From: JAPPHA01 sp963662815 | GTDB taxonomy: Bacteria > Pseudomonadota > Alphaproteobacteria > Rhodobacterales > Rhodobacteraceae | DNA length: 64,000 nucleotides | NCBI GenBank assembly: GCA_963662815.2 | Contig: CAXXWA010000028.1 | Location: 1 to 64,000 of the forward strand | Reading direction: 5' to 3' | Shown here: piece after piece, positions 9,099-17,362 of the stretch | Position numbering within the stretch: position 1 is the first letter of the stretch | How the letters are laid out: each line of letters begins with the position of its first letter | The notes under the pieces: model-generated | What the model was told of the DNA's origin: nothing | Databases searched by the model: none | Seen by the model: only the letters and a program-made list of their open reading frames with translations | Made by a program: the position numbers and the translations under genes

Positions 9099-10030
9099 CA
9101 CGTTGCGGCGCCGTCCCCGACGGCATTGGATGGTTCCGGTTGCCTGCTGCGGGGGCGTCGTTCGATCTCCAGGCCCTGTCCGATCAGCGTGACCGAGAGC
9201 GCGGTCAGGAAGATCGCGAATCCCGGCGCGAAGGCGAGGAGCGGCGCCCGTTCGACGAATCGCAGCGCGTCCGCCAACATCGCGCCCCAGTCGGAATCGG
9301 GCGGCTGAACGCCGAGTCCGAGAAACGACAGCGCCCCGACCGTAATCAGCTTGTGACCGAACCTTAGAAAGGTGATCGCCGCGATCGGACGATAGGCGTT
9401 CGGTATGACATGGCGGAAGACGATGAAGGAACGCTTGCACCCGAGGACCTCGGCCGCGCGCATGTAGTCCCTGGAGTTGATTTCGAGAGTGAGGCTTCTG
9501 GCCATCCTCGCGAACGGCGTCCAGGCGACCAGAGTCAGCGCCGAGATCAGGGCCACGTGACCGGGGCCGATGATGGCGATCATGAACAGGGCGACGAGGA
9601 CGTCCGGGAAGGCAATCAAGAGGTCTACGGCCCGCATGGTAACTTCGTCGACCAGTCCTCCGACGCGTGCGGAAACCACGCCGAGGATTGTGCCGACGAC
9701 CGCCGAAATGGCGATGATGGCGGCCGCAACGCTGACCGAGAACCGTCCGCCGTGGAGCAGGCGGCTGAAGGTATCGCGCCCGAGCTGGTCCGTACCCAGC
9801 CAGTGTTCGCTGCTCGCGGGCGAAAGCCGCATGACCAGATTCTGCGCTGCCGGATCATGCGGCGCGATCCAGGGCGCGAACGCAAGGACCGCGAGAATCA
9901 GAACGAAGACGCAGGCGCCGACGCCGAATGACCAGTGGCGTGTGCGGATGACATCAAGAGCCCTTGCGAGCGACTCCCGGAGCGCGCCGCTGGCCGCCGG
10001 CGCGGCTGCTCTGCTCTCAGGCCGGTCCAT
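9098..10030 (-). CDS. ABC transporter permease (DppC-like)
   Basis: 310-aa inner-membrane permease of the BPD-transporter family. The N-terminal OppC-type segment with one transmembrane helix (ACVFVLILAVLAFAPWI) is followed by the DPAAQN motif, HWLGTDQLGRD and the permease domain. The EAA loop that contacts the ATPases reads MRAAEVLGCKRSFIVFRHVI. The start at MDRPESRAAAP overlaps the end of the DppB-like gene by 14 bp. Pairs with DppB-like permease to form the channel. No sign of disruption. Confidence 0.9.
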   Translation of the reverse strand: MDRPESRAAAPAASGALRESLARALDVIRTRHWSFGVGACVFVLILAVLAFAPWIAPHDPAAQNLVMRLSPASSEHWLGTDQLGRDTFSRLLHGGRFSVSVAAAIIAISAVVGTILGVVSARVGGLVDEVTMRAVDLLIAFPDVLVALFMIAIIGPGHVALISALTLVAWTPFARMARSLTLEINSRDYMRAAEVLGCKRSFIVFRHVIPNAYRPIAAITFLRFGHKLITVGALSFLGLGVQPPDSDWGAMLADALRFVERAPLLAFAPGFAIFLTALSVTLIGQGLEIERRPRSRQPEPSNAVGDGAAT

Positions 10031-10964
10031 CGGTGATGCTGACAGCCGGGTTGAGCAGGACATAGACGAGATCGGTCAGCGTGCTCACGATGACGGCGAA
10101 GGACACGAGGACGACAATTGCGCCCTGTAGCATGGGAATGTCCTTGTTGACGACAGCCTCGTAGAGCAGCCGGCCCATGCCGGGGATGGAGAAGATCACT
10201 TCGACGACGACGGCGCCGCCGATCAGTCCGGACAGCCAAAGTGCGAACAGGGTCACGACCGGCGGCATGGCGTTGCGCAGGCCGTGCCGCAGGATCGTGC
10301 GCCGCAAACCCAGTCCCCGGCTGAGGGCGGCGACGATGTATGGTGCTTCCAGCACATCGATCATCGCGGCCCTCGTGACGCGCGTGAAGTAGGCCATGGG
10401 CCGAAGCGCCAGAGCAACGGCGGGAAGGACGACGTACTCCGGCCCGCGCCAGCCGGCGGAAGGCAGCCAGTGCAGGTGTACGGCAAAGACCAGCATGGCC
10501 ATGGGCGCGATCCAGTACTCGGGGACGGCAACAAGGCTCTGCGTCAGGAAGGTGACGAAATTGTCGACGGCCCGGCCCGGCTTGAGAGCCGCGAGGATTC
10601 CCAGCGGCAGGGCGACCGCGAGGGCCAGGAAGAGCGCGGCAACGGCGAGCGTGACGGAGACCAGGATTGCCGGCCCGACATGGTCGGAGACGGGCATGCG
10701 GTCGGTGAACGTGTAGCCGAAGTCGCCGCGCAAGGCATTCCCGAGCCAGTCCAGGTACTGGATCACCAATGGCCTGTCGAGGCCAAGTTCGATCCGCAGC
10801 GCCGCTACCGCGTCTGCATCAACCGCGAGATCGGAAGTCCTGCTGTGAATGATCATGCGAGCGGGTTCCGGTCCGCTCATGTAGGGGATGAGGAAGGCAA
10901 GAAACGAAACCAGCACGAGGGCGGCGGCAAGTACGGCGAATCGCCTCAGTACGAAAGTCCACAT
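10017..10964 (-). CDS. ABC transporter permease (DppB-like)
   Basis: 315-aa inner-membrane permease. It begins with the typical N-terminal helix (FAVLAAALVLVSFLAFLIPY) and has five to six predicted membrane segments. The cytoplasmic EAA loop is APYIVAALSRGLGLRRTILR, and the C-terminal helix is FAVIVSTLTDLVYVLLNP, as in DppB/OppB. Overlaps the DppC-like gene. It starts 36 bp after the FAD oxidoreductase stop, so it belongs to the same transcript as the binding protein and the two enzymes upstream. Confidence 0.9.
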   Translation of the reverse strand: MWTFVLRRFAVLAAALVLVSFLAFLIPYMSGPEPARMIIHSRTSDLAVDADAVAALRIELGLDRPLVIQYLDWLGNALRGDFGYTFTDRMPVSDHVGPAILVSVTLAVAALFLALAVALPLGILAALKPGRAVDNFVTFLTQSLVAVPEYWIAPMAMLVFAVHLHWLPSAGWRGPEYVVLPAVALALRPMAYFTRVTRAAMIDVLEAPYIVAALSRGLGLRRTILRHGLRNAMPPVVTLFALWLSGLIGGAVVVEVIFSIPGMGRLLYEAVVNKDIPMLQGAIVVLVSFAVIVSTLTDLVYVLLNPAVSITDGPA

Positions 10965-11000
10965 GCCGAATCCCTTGTCGCGAGGGCCCGCGCCTGAAGG

Positions 11001-12278
11001 TCAGTCAACCGCATCCTTCAACCGGTAGTACATGCCGACGAGGGGCAGAAACCAGGGCGGTCCGAAATGCCCGGGAACCGCCGTCCAGTTCGAACCCCTC
11101 CAGGCGTTGGCTTCGGCTGATCCATCCATGACCTCGACCATCTGCGAGCCCATGTAGGTCGACATCTGCGTCCCGTGGCCGCTGTAGCCCATGGCGTAGA
11201 AGAGTCCGTTCCGCTCGCCCGCGCGCGGGAGGCGGTCGACGGTCATGTCCACGAGCCCGCCCCAGCAGTAGTCGATGCGGGCACCCGCAAGTTCCGGAAA
11301 CATCGCCGCCATGTTGCGCTCCAGGATGCGGCCGCTCCTGAGATCGGACGCGGCGTCCGACATCGCGAACCGCGCCCGGCCGCCGAACAGCAACCGGTCG
11401 TCCGGCGTGATTCGGAAGTAGTGGCTGATGTTCCGGCTGTCGGAAGCCATTCGCCGCGTCGGAAGGAGCGCGTCGACCGCAGATCGGGACAGGGGTTCGG
11501 TCACGATGATGAAACTTCCGACGGGTATGATCCGGCGGCGGAACCAGCCGAACTGTGAACCGGTGGTGCTCCCGGTGGCAAGGAGGACGGCTTCCGCGCC
11601 TAGCGAACCCTTCGGCGTGGTCACTTCGTGCTCGCATCCCCCGGTCCGGACGAGACCCGTGACCGGCGTTCCTTCGTAAATGCGGACGCCGAGACCGGTT
11701 GCGGCGCGCGCCAGGCCGCGCACGAACTTTCCGACGTGAAAGCCCGCGCCAAGCGGGTCCACGAGTCCGCCGTGAAAGGTCGCGGATCCGACTTCCGACC
11801 GGATGTCCGAGGGCGGAACCAGATTCGTTTCGTAGTCCGCATGTTCCGCGAGCGCGTCCCGCCGCCGGACAAGCCGGTCATAGTGATGCGGCTTGGATGC
11901 CAGCGTGAGCTTGCCGGTGCGGCGGAAGTCGCAGTCTATTCCTTCCTCGGCGATCAGCCTTTCGACGAGATCAATGGCGGCGTTGTAGGAAAGGTGCATC
12001 TCGCGGGCGCGCGCCGCGCCGAAGCGCCTGACGGCCGCCCCGAAATCCATGACCATGCCCGGCGTGCACATTCCGCCGTTGCGGCCGGATGCGCTGAAGC
12101 CGACCGTGTCCTTCTCGAACAGCGCGACGCTCGCGCCCTTCCGGCCGAGCGCCACGGCGGCGGACAGCCCGGTAAGGCCGCCTCCGATGATCGCGGCGTC
12201 GACCCTGCCGGCCACGGGTTCGGTCGGGGCGGCGTCGAATTCAGGCGCCGTGTCGAGCCAGTAGGAAGCAGACTTCAT
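11001..12278 (-). CDS. FAD-dependent oxidoreductase (DAO family, PuuB-like)
   Basis: 425-aa flavoprotein of the D-amino-acid-oxidase superfamily, which oxidises the C-N bond of amino acids, N-methyl amino acids or gamma-glutamyl polyamines. The Rossmann dinucleotide motif AAIIGGGLTGLSAAVALG lies near residues 28-46, followed by FSASGRNGG, the motif typical of PuuB/OrdL-like members. The C-terminal substrate region ends with GYSGHGTQMS. It is the third gene of the Dpp-type operon, between a haloacid dehalogenase and the permeases, 21 bp from the former. The context argues that the imported compound, or its first product, is an amine or amino-acid derivative oxidised in the cytoplasm. Confidence 0.85.
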   Translation of the reverse strand: MKSASYWLDTAPEFDAAPTEPVAGRVDAAIIGGGLTGLSAAVALGRKGASVALFEKDTVGFSASGRNGGMCTPGMVMDFGAAVRRFGAARAREMHLSYNAAIDLVERLIAEEGIDCDFRRTGKLTLASKPHHYDRLVRRRDALAEHADYETNLVPPSDIRSEVGSATFHGGLVDPLGAGFHVGKFVRGLARAATGLGVRIYEGTPVTGLVRTGGCEHEVTTPKGSLGAEAVLLATGSTTGSQFGWFRRRIIPVGSFIIVTEPLSRSAVDALLPTRRMASDSRNISHYFRITPDDRLLFGGRARFAMSDAASDLRSGRILERNMAAMFPELAGARIDYCWGGLVDMTVDRLPRAGERNGLFYAMGYSGHGTQMSTYMGSQMVEVMDGSAEANAWRGSNWTAVPGHFGPPWFLPLVGMYYRLKDAVD

Positions 12279-12299
12279 CCGAACCGCATTCCAGGGCCG

Positions 12300-12971
12300 C
12301 TAGATTCCGAGCAAGTCCGGCAGGCCTGCGAGATTGGTCAGCTCGGCGTAGCCGTAAAACGGCGTCGACGGTTCGTAGCCGCGATTGACGTACACCTTTT
12401 CCGTGATCCGGAGGTGGTGCGCCGGAATGAGGTCGTACCAGAGGCTCGACGAGACATGCAGGATTTCCGAGGCATCGCAGCCCAACTGGTCGAGCATGTA
12501 CTCGAATGCCCTGTACCGGGGCTTGTAGGCGCGCGCCTGCTCCGCCGTATATACCGCATGAAACGGCGCGCCGAGCTTCGCGACGTTTTCGGCGATCTGG
12601 TCATCCTTAGCGTTCGAAAGGATGACGAGCGGGAAATGCTCGGCGAGCGCGGCGAGCGCCGCCGGGACGTCCGGGTGAGGTCCCCACGTCGGAATTGCCG
12701 CAACGACCGCTTCGCCGTCGCTTTCGCGATACTCGATCCGGCGCCGGCTGCAGGCGCGGCGCAGCGCATCCTTGATCACGTCGGGATACGGCTTGAACGG
12801 GCCTAGGATCTCGTCCATCCGGTATGCCTCGAAATCGTCGAGGAACTCGTTCATGCTGTCCTCCGACACCCGGTCGGCGAGAAGCGTCCGGGTGACGGGC
12901 GACATCCGGAAATCGACGAGCGTCCCGTAGGCATCGAAGGTGATGAACCTCGGGCGTGCACTGGGTTGCAT
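12300..12971 (-). CDS. Haloacid dehalogenase type II (HAD superfamily hydrolase)
   Basis: 223-aa HAD-superfamily hydrolase of the L-2-haloacid dehalogenase branch. Motif I is FDAYGTLVD with the nucleophilic Asp, motif II ILSNAKDD, a Lys in RAYKPRYRAFEY, and motif III VSSSLWYDLIPAHHL. Family members release halide from 2-haloacids, but many act on phosphate esters or unknown substrates. The start MQPSARPRF lies 32 bp after the binding-protein stop; the longer frame upstream is inside that gene. Its placement in an importer operon suggests a catabolic step on the imported substrate. Whether it truly dehalogenates is not visible. Confidence 0.8.
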   Translation of the reverse strand: MQPSARPRFITFDAYGTLVDFRMSPVTRTLLADRVSEDSMNEFLDDFEAYRMDEILGPFKPYPDVIKDALRRACSRRRIEYRESDGEAVVAAIPTWGPHPDVPAALAALAEHFPLVILSNAKDDQIAENVAKLGAPFHAVYTAEQARAYKPRYRAFEYMLDQLGCDASEILHVSSSLWYDLIPAHHLRITEKVYVNRGYEPSTPFYGYAELTNLAGLPDLLGI

Positions 12972-13003
12972 CGATTGTCCTTTCTGCTGGCGAACCCAGC
13001 CGA

Positions 13004-14524
13004 CTATTCGTCCAAGGCGATGTCCTTGGTGAGGTAGTAGTGGTTCAACGGATGAATCCGGAAGTTCCGCACGCTCTCGTGAGTCGCGTTCGTTTCCTGC
13101 TGATGGACGATGAAGACGTTTATCGCCTCTTCCTGCAGCCATCGGGCGACCGACCTGTAGTGGTCGAAACGCATGTCGTCGTCGACCATTCCCGCGGCGC
13201 CTTCAAGCAATGCGTCGATTTCGGGGTTGCAGACGTGCGAGACGTTGAAACCGCCTTCGCAGCTGTAGTCCGCCTGCAGGAATCCCAGAGGGTCGGCGAC
13301 ATCGAGCTGGTGGCCGCGGGACATCATCGCCATGTCGTAGGTGCCGCCGACGAAGCTCGGCTCAAGTCCCGCCCAGTCGGTTATGATGACCGCGACATCA
13401 ATGCCCACGGACTTCAGCTGCTGCTGAATGATCTGCGCCACGTCAGGCAATTCCGGGCGCGAGTTGTAGGCGCGCAACTCGAGTTTCAGATCACCGGGGT
13501 CGATGTCCGCCTCGGCCAGAAGCGCGATCGCGCGATCCGGGTCGTGCTCGACGACTCCGACGTCCGGCGCCCAGGGCTCGTGCGGCGCGAAGGGGCCGAT
13601 CGCCGGCGTCCCTATTCCCTCGTAGGCGCTGGCCACGATCCCCCTGACATCGACGGTCGCCTGGATGGCCTTGCGTACCAGCGGGTTGTCCAGGGGCGGC
13701 TTGCCGTTGTTGAGGTACATCGCCGTGGTGCGCGGGATTTCGAGCGAATGGACGACGATTCCGGGCATGTTTTCGAGGCTGCCCCGCGCCGCGAGGGGAA
13801 TCTTCGTGGCAATCTGCGCCTCGCCGCTCCGGAGCTGGGTCACGCGCGTGTTGCCGTCGGCGACATAGTGGACCTCGGCTTCGGCAACCCCGACTTCTCC
13901 ATCCCAGTAGTCGTCGTTCCCGACCATCCTGAGCAACTGCTTGGTGAGAACTTCCCTGACGACGAAGGGGCCCGTACAAGCTCCGACGGGATTTACCTGA
14001 CCTTGGTCGACGTACGACGCAGGCGACAGTATGCCCGTGTTCGCTGAAGCCAGGCGAAGCGGCAAGAGGACGCTTGGCGCCGGCGTGGAGATGCGGACGG
14101 TCATGTCGTCGACCGCCTCGACCCCGCTGATCACCTTGGGATTGAAGGCCCGGGACGGTGCGGACGCGTTCAGCACCCGCTCAAGCGAGTTCACGACGGC
14201 AGCCGCATTGACGTCCTGACCGTCGTGAAAGCGCACCCCCGGCCTGATGGAAAAGTCCCAGTCCGTCGGGCTGCTCCGTTCCCACGACGCGGCGAGGGAT
14301 GGCTGCAGTTTCTGGTCGAAGTCTATGCGGGTCAGGCTTTCAAGGCATCCGGCCCGCATGAGTGTGAACGAGTCGTCCGTTTCCATTGCCCATCCAGCGG
14401 TCGGGGGAAATGGATCGAGCATGACGATCTTTCCTGCTTCGGCAGGACTCGCATGGATTGCCAGCGCCGAAACGATTGCCGCGGCGGCCGCCACGGACTC
14501 CAGGTATGATCTTTTCTTCGTCAT
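13004..14524 (-). CDS. Extracellular substrate-binding protein, family 5 (DppA/OppA-like)
   Basis: 506-aa periplasmic binding protein and first gene of the operon. A basic N-terminus (MTKKRSYLE) and a hydrophobic stretch ending ASPAEAG form a Sec signal peptide cleaved near residue 30. The mature part shows SBP_bac_5 hallmarks: LQPSLAASWERSSPTDWDFSIR, then GVRFHDGQDV, and later ARGSLENMPGIVVHSLEIPR. Family members bind peptides, opines, glutathione or nickel complexes. The HAD and FAD-oxidase neighbours suggest a modified amino acid or peptide. The upstream 144 bp to the ISNCY end must hold the operon promoter, so the insertion has placed foreign DNA right beside it. Confidence 0.88.
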   Translation of the reverse strand: MTKKRSYLESVAAAAAIVSALAIHASPAEAGKIVMLDPFPPTAGWAMETDDSFTLMRAGCLESLTRIDFDQKLQPSLAASWERSSPTDWDFSIRPGVRFHDGQDVNAAAVVNSLERVLNASAPSRAFNPKVISGVEAVDDMTVRISTPAPSVLLPLRLASANTGILSPASYVDQGQVNPVGACTGPFVVREVLTKQLLRMVGNDDYWDGEVGVAEAEVHYVADGNTRVTQLRSGEAQIATKIPLAARGSLENMPGIVVHSLEIPRTTAMYLNNGKPPLDNPLVRKAIQATVDVRGIVASAYEGIGTPAIGPFAPHEPWAPDVGVVEHDPDRAIALLAEADIDPGDLKLELRAYNSRPELPDVAQIIQQQLKSVGIDVAVIITDWAGLEPSFVGGTYDMAMMSRGHQLDVADPLGFLQADYSCEGGFNVSHVCNPEIDALLEGAAGMVDDDMRFDHYRSVARWLQEEAINVFIVHQQETNATHESVRNFRIHPLNHYYLTKDIALDE

Positions 14525-14667
14525 CGTATTCTACCTTTTCCTTACCGGATTCCCGATGCGCGCGCGCGGCCGACGGGCCGGGTCGCTCAGGATTTCGCGG
14601 CCATGATGGCGTTGCCGGACCGGTACGTCAAGAATGCGAAGCAAACATCTGTCAGTGACAAATAGAA

Positions 14668-14705
14668 CTGTCCGGTTTTAAAGCACAAGGGTTGTCCGGT
14701 TTTCC
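14668..14705. repeat. Left terminal repeat of the ISNCY element
   Basis: CTGTCCG, 18 bases, then TGTCCGGTTTTCC. The right end has the same two blocks in inverted orientation with the same 18-base gap, so each end carries two copies of a transposase-binding-like motif. Confidence 0.65.
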
Positions 14706-14891
14706 TCTTAACCAATTTCAAGAAAAAACTGGTTGTTGTTGGTCCTGTGGAACTCGTGGGCGAGAGGCGTGAGAGTGTGGGCAGGCGGTGGTCAACGCCC
14801 TGCGTTGTCCACGGGCTGTCCACACGGCCCGAAGGGCTCACGCCGGCCCGAAGGGCTCGTCCACATTTCCACGGGACTGCGTTCATCACGT

Positions 14892-16066
14892 TCAGCCCGC
14901 CCGCGCCCGCACGGCATCCGCGGCCGGATCGGCGACGGCCGAGCCGTCGGAATCATGGTCGGCGAGTTTTCGCGGGCCGTGGAATACGGCCAGGCGCCCG
15001 TCCGGATAACGATGGACACGCACCCGGACCTTGATGAAGTGGCGGCGGTGGGCCTGGGCCGGGACCTGGAGCTTCAGGTTTTCGAAGCTCACGCAGTTGT
15101 CCCGCCCGACTGTGCGTGGGTGCTGCTCGCACAGGATGTCGGCGAGCCCCGGGCCGATGAACGGCACGAACGCCGTGCCCGCCTCGGCCGCCGGCACCGC
15201 GAACTCGGCGTTGAACGCCGGGCGGCAGCGCGTGGCGAGACAGCGGTTCGCACCGGAGATCGTGTCGATGCCCTGAGCAGCGAGCTCCTTCGGGAGACGT
15301 TCCTGACGAGTGCCGAACATGCGTTCGCATCGCCCCCGGGCTTCGGGCGGGCAGGCGGGGATCATGTCCACCCCGAGCTGGCGCATCGCGCGACCGAACT
15401 GTGCCGGATTGCGGCGATCGACTTTGCCGCCAGCCTCGGGCGTGTGCCAATAATGCGAACCGCGGTCGGCATGCAGGCTCGAGGGCAGTCCCCACTCCGC
15501 GACGGCCTCGGCCATCGCCCGGAAACCCGACGCCGTTCCTTCCTCCTCGACAAAGAACATCGAGTCATGCTCCGATGTCGCATCATCAAGCGTGATGATG
15601 AGATCCCGGCACTTCCCGGGAACCCACTCGTGGGTCGAACCATCCTGGTGCAGCATCATCCCCCGAAGCGGCGATGCTTGCCGCGTCCCGGGGCCGGCGC
15701 CACCAGGCCCGCTCGCTGGAGGACGGTCTTGACCCAGGTGCAGCTCCGCTTCCCCGCATGTTCGCGGCGGTAGTGGCTGTAGAAATGCTTGACGTTCCAT
15801 CCGTCATAACGCTCGCGGTACAGCATCCCGGTCTTCAGAACCTCATCGGTCGGGGCCCGACGGGCCGAGACCTCGCTCATGCGTTTGTCGAGCAGGCCGT
15901 CCAGACCATCCTCCTCGTACCGGTCCACATAGCGCCGGAACGTGCGGGCACACACGCCCAAAAGACACGCGGCCTCCTCCTGGGTCAGGCGGCGTTCTTC
16001 CCAGCCGCCGTAGGCTTCTTCGAATCTCATCCGTCGCAACTCCTGCAGCAATTTTGTTCGTGTCAT
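14892..16066 (-). pseudogene. ISNCY family transposase, frameshifted
   Basis: The N-terminal part (16066 down to about 15675) holds a helix-turn-helix region, LTQEEAACLLGVCARTFRRY, and ends in GRGKHRR. The catalytic part continues in another frame from PLRGMMLHQDGSTHEW to the stop at 14892. Candidate DDE residues are visible: Asp in HQDGS, Asp in ADRGSHYWH and Glu in EARGRCER. Compared with family members, a short stretch at the junction is missing, so this looks like a small deletion rather than programmed frameshifting. The ATG giving MTRTKLLQ has a strong GAGGAGG ribosome site. Probably inactive unless supplied in trans. Confidence 0.8.
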
Positions 16067-16067
16067 C

Positions 16068-16086
16068 GGGCACCTCCTCGGTGCCC
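16068..16086 (-). promoter_or_regulatory. Hairpin burying the transposase ribosome-binding site
   Basis: GGGCACC and GGTGCCC form a perfect 7-bp stem with a 5-base loop immediately before the transposase ATG; the Shine-Dalgarno GAGGAGG lies in the loop and the stem side. Hairpins that hide the ribosome site are a known way IS elements limit transposase translation from outside transcripts. Confidence 0.5.
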
Positions 16087-16124
16087 GGAAAACCGGACAG
16101 ATCATTTGCTACAACTGCGGACAG
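16087..16124. repeat. Right terminal repeat of the ISNCY element
   Basis: On the minus strand it reads CTGTCCG, 18 bases, TGTCCGGTTTTCC, matching the left end block for block with identical spacing. The inner block abuts the transposase leader hairpin. Confidence 0.65.
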
Positions 16125-16163
16125 ATCATTAGCTCCTAACAGAATGCGAATCGACAATCGACA

Positions 16164-16274
16164 AGGCCGTTCGCGTCGCCGGAGGAGTGCCGCGCCGTTG
16201 GCGCGGCGCTCAACGCCGAACAAGCCGAGGTCTGGATACGGCCGCCGGCGATCGCGGCGATCGGGACCGGCAAG
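16164..16274 (+). pseudogene. Tyrosine integrase remnant
   Basis: A 37-codon open stretch reading RPFASPEECRAVGAAL and ending IRPPAIAAIG. It resembles the segment just before the first catalytic arginine of island-type tyrosine integrases (consensus like RFLTPEEYRRLG...PPAVAAIRLL). It then breaks off, and the following 200 bp to the AbiE promoter contain nothing I recognise. Read here as a scrap of the integrase that once carried this island. Low length makes this tentative. Confidence 0.35.
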
Positions 16275-16492
16275 CCTGTCCGTTCGAAGACGAGCATCAC
16301 GGTCCAAGATCGACGGCGTTTATGCCGGTGGCGGACAAACTACCTAGAAGCGGCCGAATTACTCCGGTGCTCCCGGCGCGGGCACGCCACGTTCAGAGCT
16401 GACGGGGCAGGATGCCGTCCTTCCTACACCCTCCTTGCGGTCCGGCGTAACGGAGGAACCCGCTCGGAAGAGGACATAGTCAATGCAGAAAA

Positions 16493-16531
16493 TTTCACGA
16501 TTGACGTGTGAAGCAATAATCAATGTATGGC
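16493..16531 (+). promoter_or_regulatory. Promoter/operator candidate of the second AbiE locus
   Basis: An AT-rich patch in GC-rich DNA. TTGACG at 16501-16506 could be a -35 box with TATGGC at 16526-16531 as a weak -10. TTTCAC (16493-16498) and GTGAA (16508-16512) form an inverted repeat around the -35, like the repeats before the first AbiEi-like gene. Confidence 0.4.
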
Positions 16532-16567
16532 TTATAGCCAACTCACTGAAGTTCTTCTCGAACCGCC

Positions 16568-17362
16568 ATGCCCCGGCTCCTCTCCGCACCCTTCTTCAGA
16601 GCCAATCCGGTCTTCCGTCGGGAAGAATATGCCGCGGCCGTTGGCCGCCGGCCTGAAGACAAGGTAGTTACGGCGATGCTCGCCCAGCATCTCCGGGCTG
16701 GCAACATCCGGCGCATCGCCCGTGGAGTCTTCGCCTCGGTTCCCAAGCATGCCGACGCCGCGACATGGTCGGTCGACCGCTTCCTGGCCGCCTCCCGTCT
16801 GCGCCTTGGCGGCACCATCGCTTATCACTCTGCCCTTGAGCTGCACGGATACGCCTACACGGAGGGGCATGACGTGCAGGTCATCGCGCTGGGAGAGCCC
16901 GGCATGTTCGAGACGGCCGGTTTCGCCTGCCGGTTCGTCAGGCCGCCGCGCGGCTTCGCACCTCCGGATAGCGTGATGGCGGTCGACCGCCTGGGGCAGG
17001 AGGTCAGGGTAACGACGATCGAGCGGACGATCGCCGATCTGTTCGACCGTTACGATCTCGCCGGCGGCGTGGAGGAACTCTTCAACTCCCTGGACCTGGT
17101 GGCGCGGGTCGACGCCCTGGCGCTGGTCAGGTACGTGCGCGCTCGCGGCAAGGCTACCGCCGCCGGCGCCGCGGGCTTCTGTCTGGAGCGCGAGCAGAGC
17201 CGGCTGGGCATCCCGGATGCTGCGCTCGAGGATCTTCGCACGCTCATGCCGGCTCAACCCCGGTACGCTATTGGCACCAAGTCGGGCGGGGGCAGGACAG
17301 CCGGGGACTGGAACGTCATTCTCTCCGTCGACGTCCTCGAACGCCGCTTCGAGGGACTGTAG
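16568..17362 (+). CDS. Type IV toxin-antitoxin antitoxin, AbiEi family
   Basis: 264-aa AbiEi-type antitoxin. The N-terminal winged helix (about 10-60) includes VVTAMLAQHLRAGNIRRIARGVF. The C-terminal domain shows AYHSALELHGYAYT, VRVTTIERTIADLFDRYDLAGG and VRYVRARGK, all typical of the family. It should repress its own promoter and counteract the adjacent AbiEii nucleotidyltransferase, a phage-abortive-infection pair. The stop codon TAG is followed directly by the partner's ATG, so the two are one operon. Intact, in contrast to its partner. Sits between an integrase scrap and a string of mobile-element HTH genes, so probably island cargo. Confidence 0.85.
   Translation: MPRLLSAPFFRANPVFRREEYAAAVGRRPEDKVVTAMLAQHLRAGNIRRIARGVFASVPKHADAATWSVDRFLAASRLRLGGTIAYHSALELHGYAYTEGHDVQVIALGEPGMFETAGFACRFVRPPRGFAPPDSVMAVDRLGQEVRVTTIERTIADLFDRYDLAGGVEELFNSLDLVARVDALALVRYVRARGKATAAGAAGFCLEREQSRLGIPDAALEDLRTLMPAQPRYAIGTKSGGGRTAGDWNVILSVDVLERRFEGL

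Larger units (their letters stand above)
14668..16124 (-). mobile_element. ISNCY-type insertion sequence, transposase frameshifted
   Basis: A 1.46-kb element with matching ends (see the two terminal repeats) enclosing one transposase gene in two frames. The order from the right is terminal repeat, transposase, then a GC-rich 190-bp tail, then the left terminal repeat. The transposase resembles the ISNCY family seen in Proteobacteria. No clear target-site duplication can be read beside the ends, so the exact limits are uncertain by several bases. It lies 140 bp upstream of the Dpp-type binding protein and 370 bp from the second AbiE locus. Confidence 0.7.
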
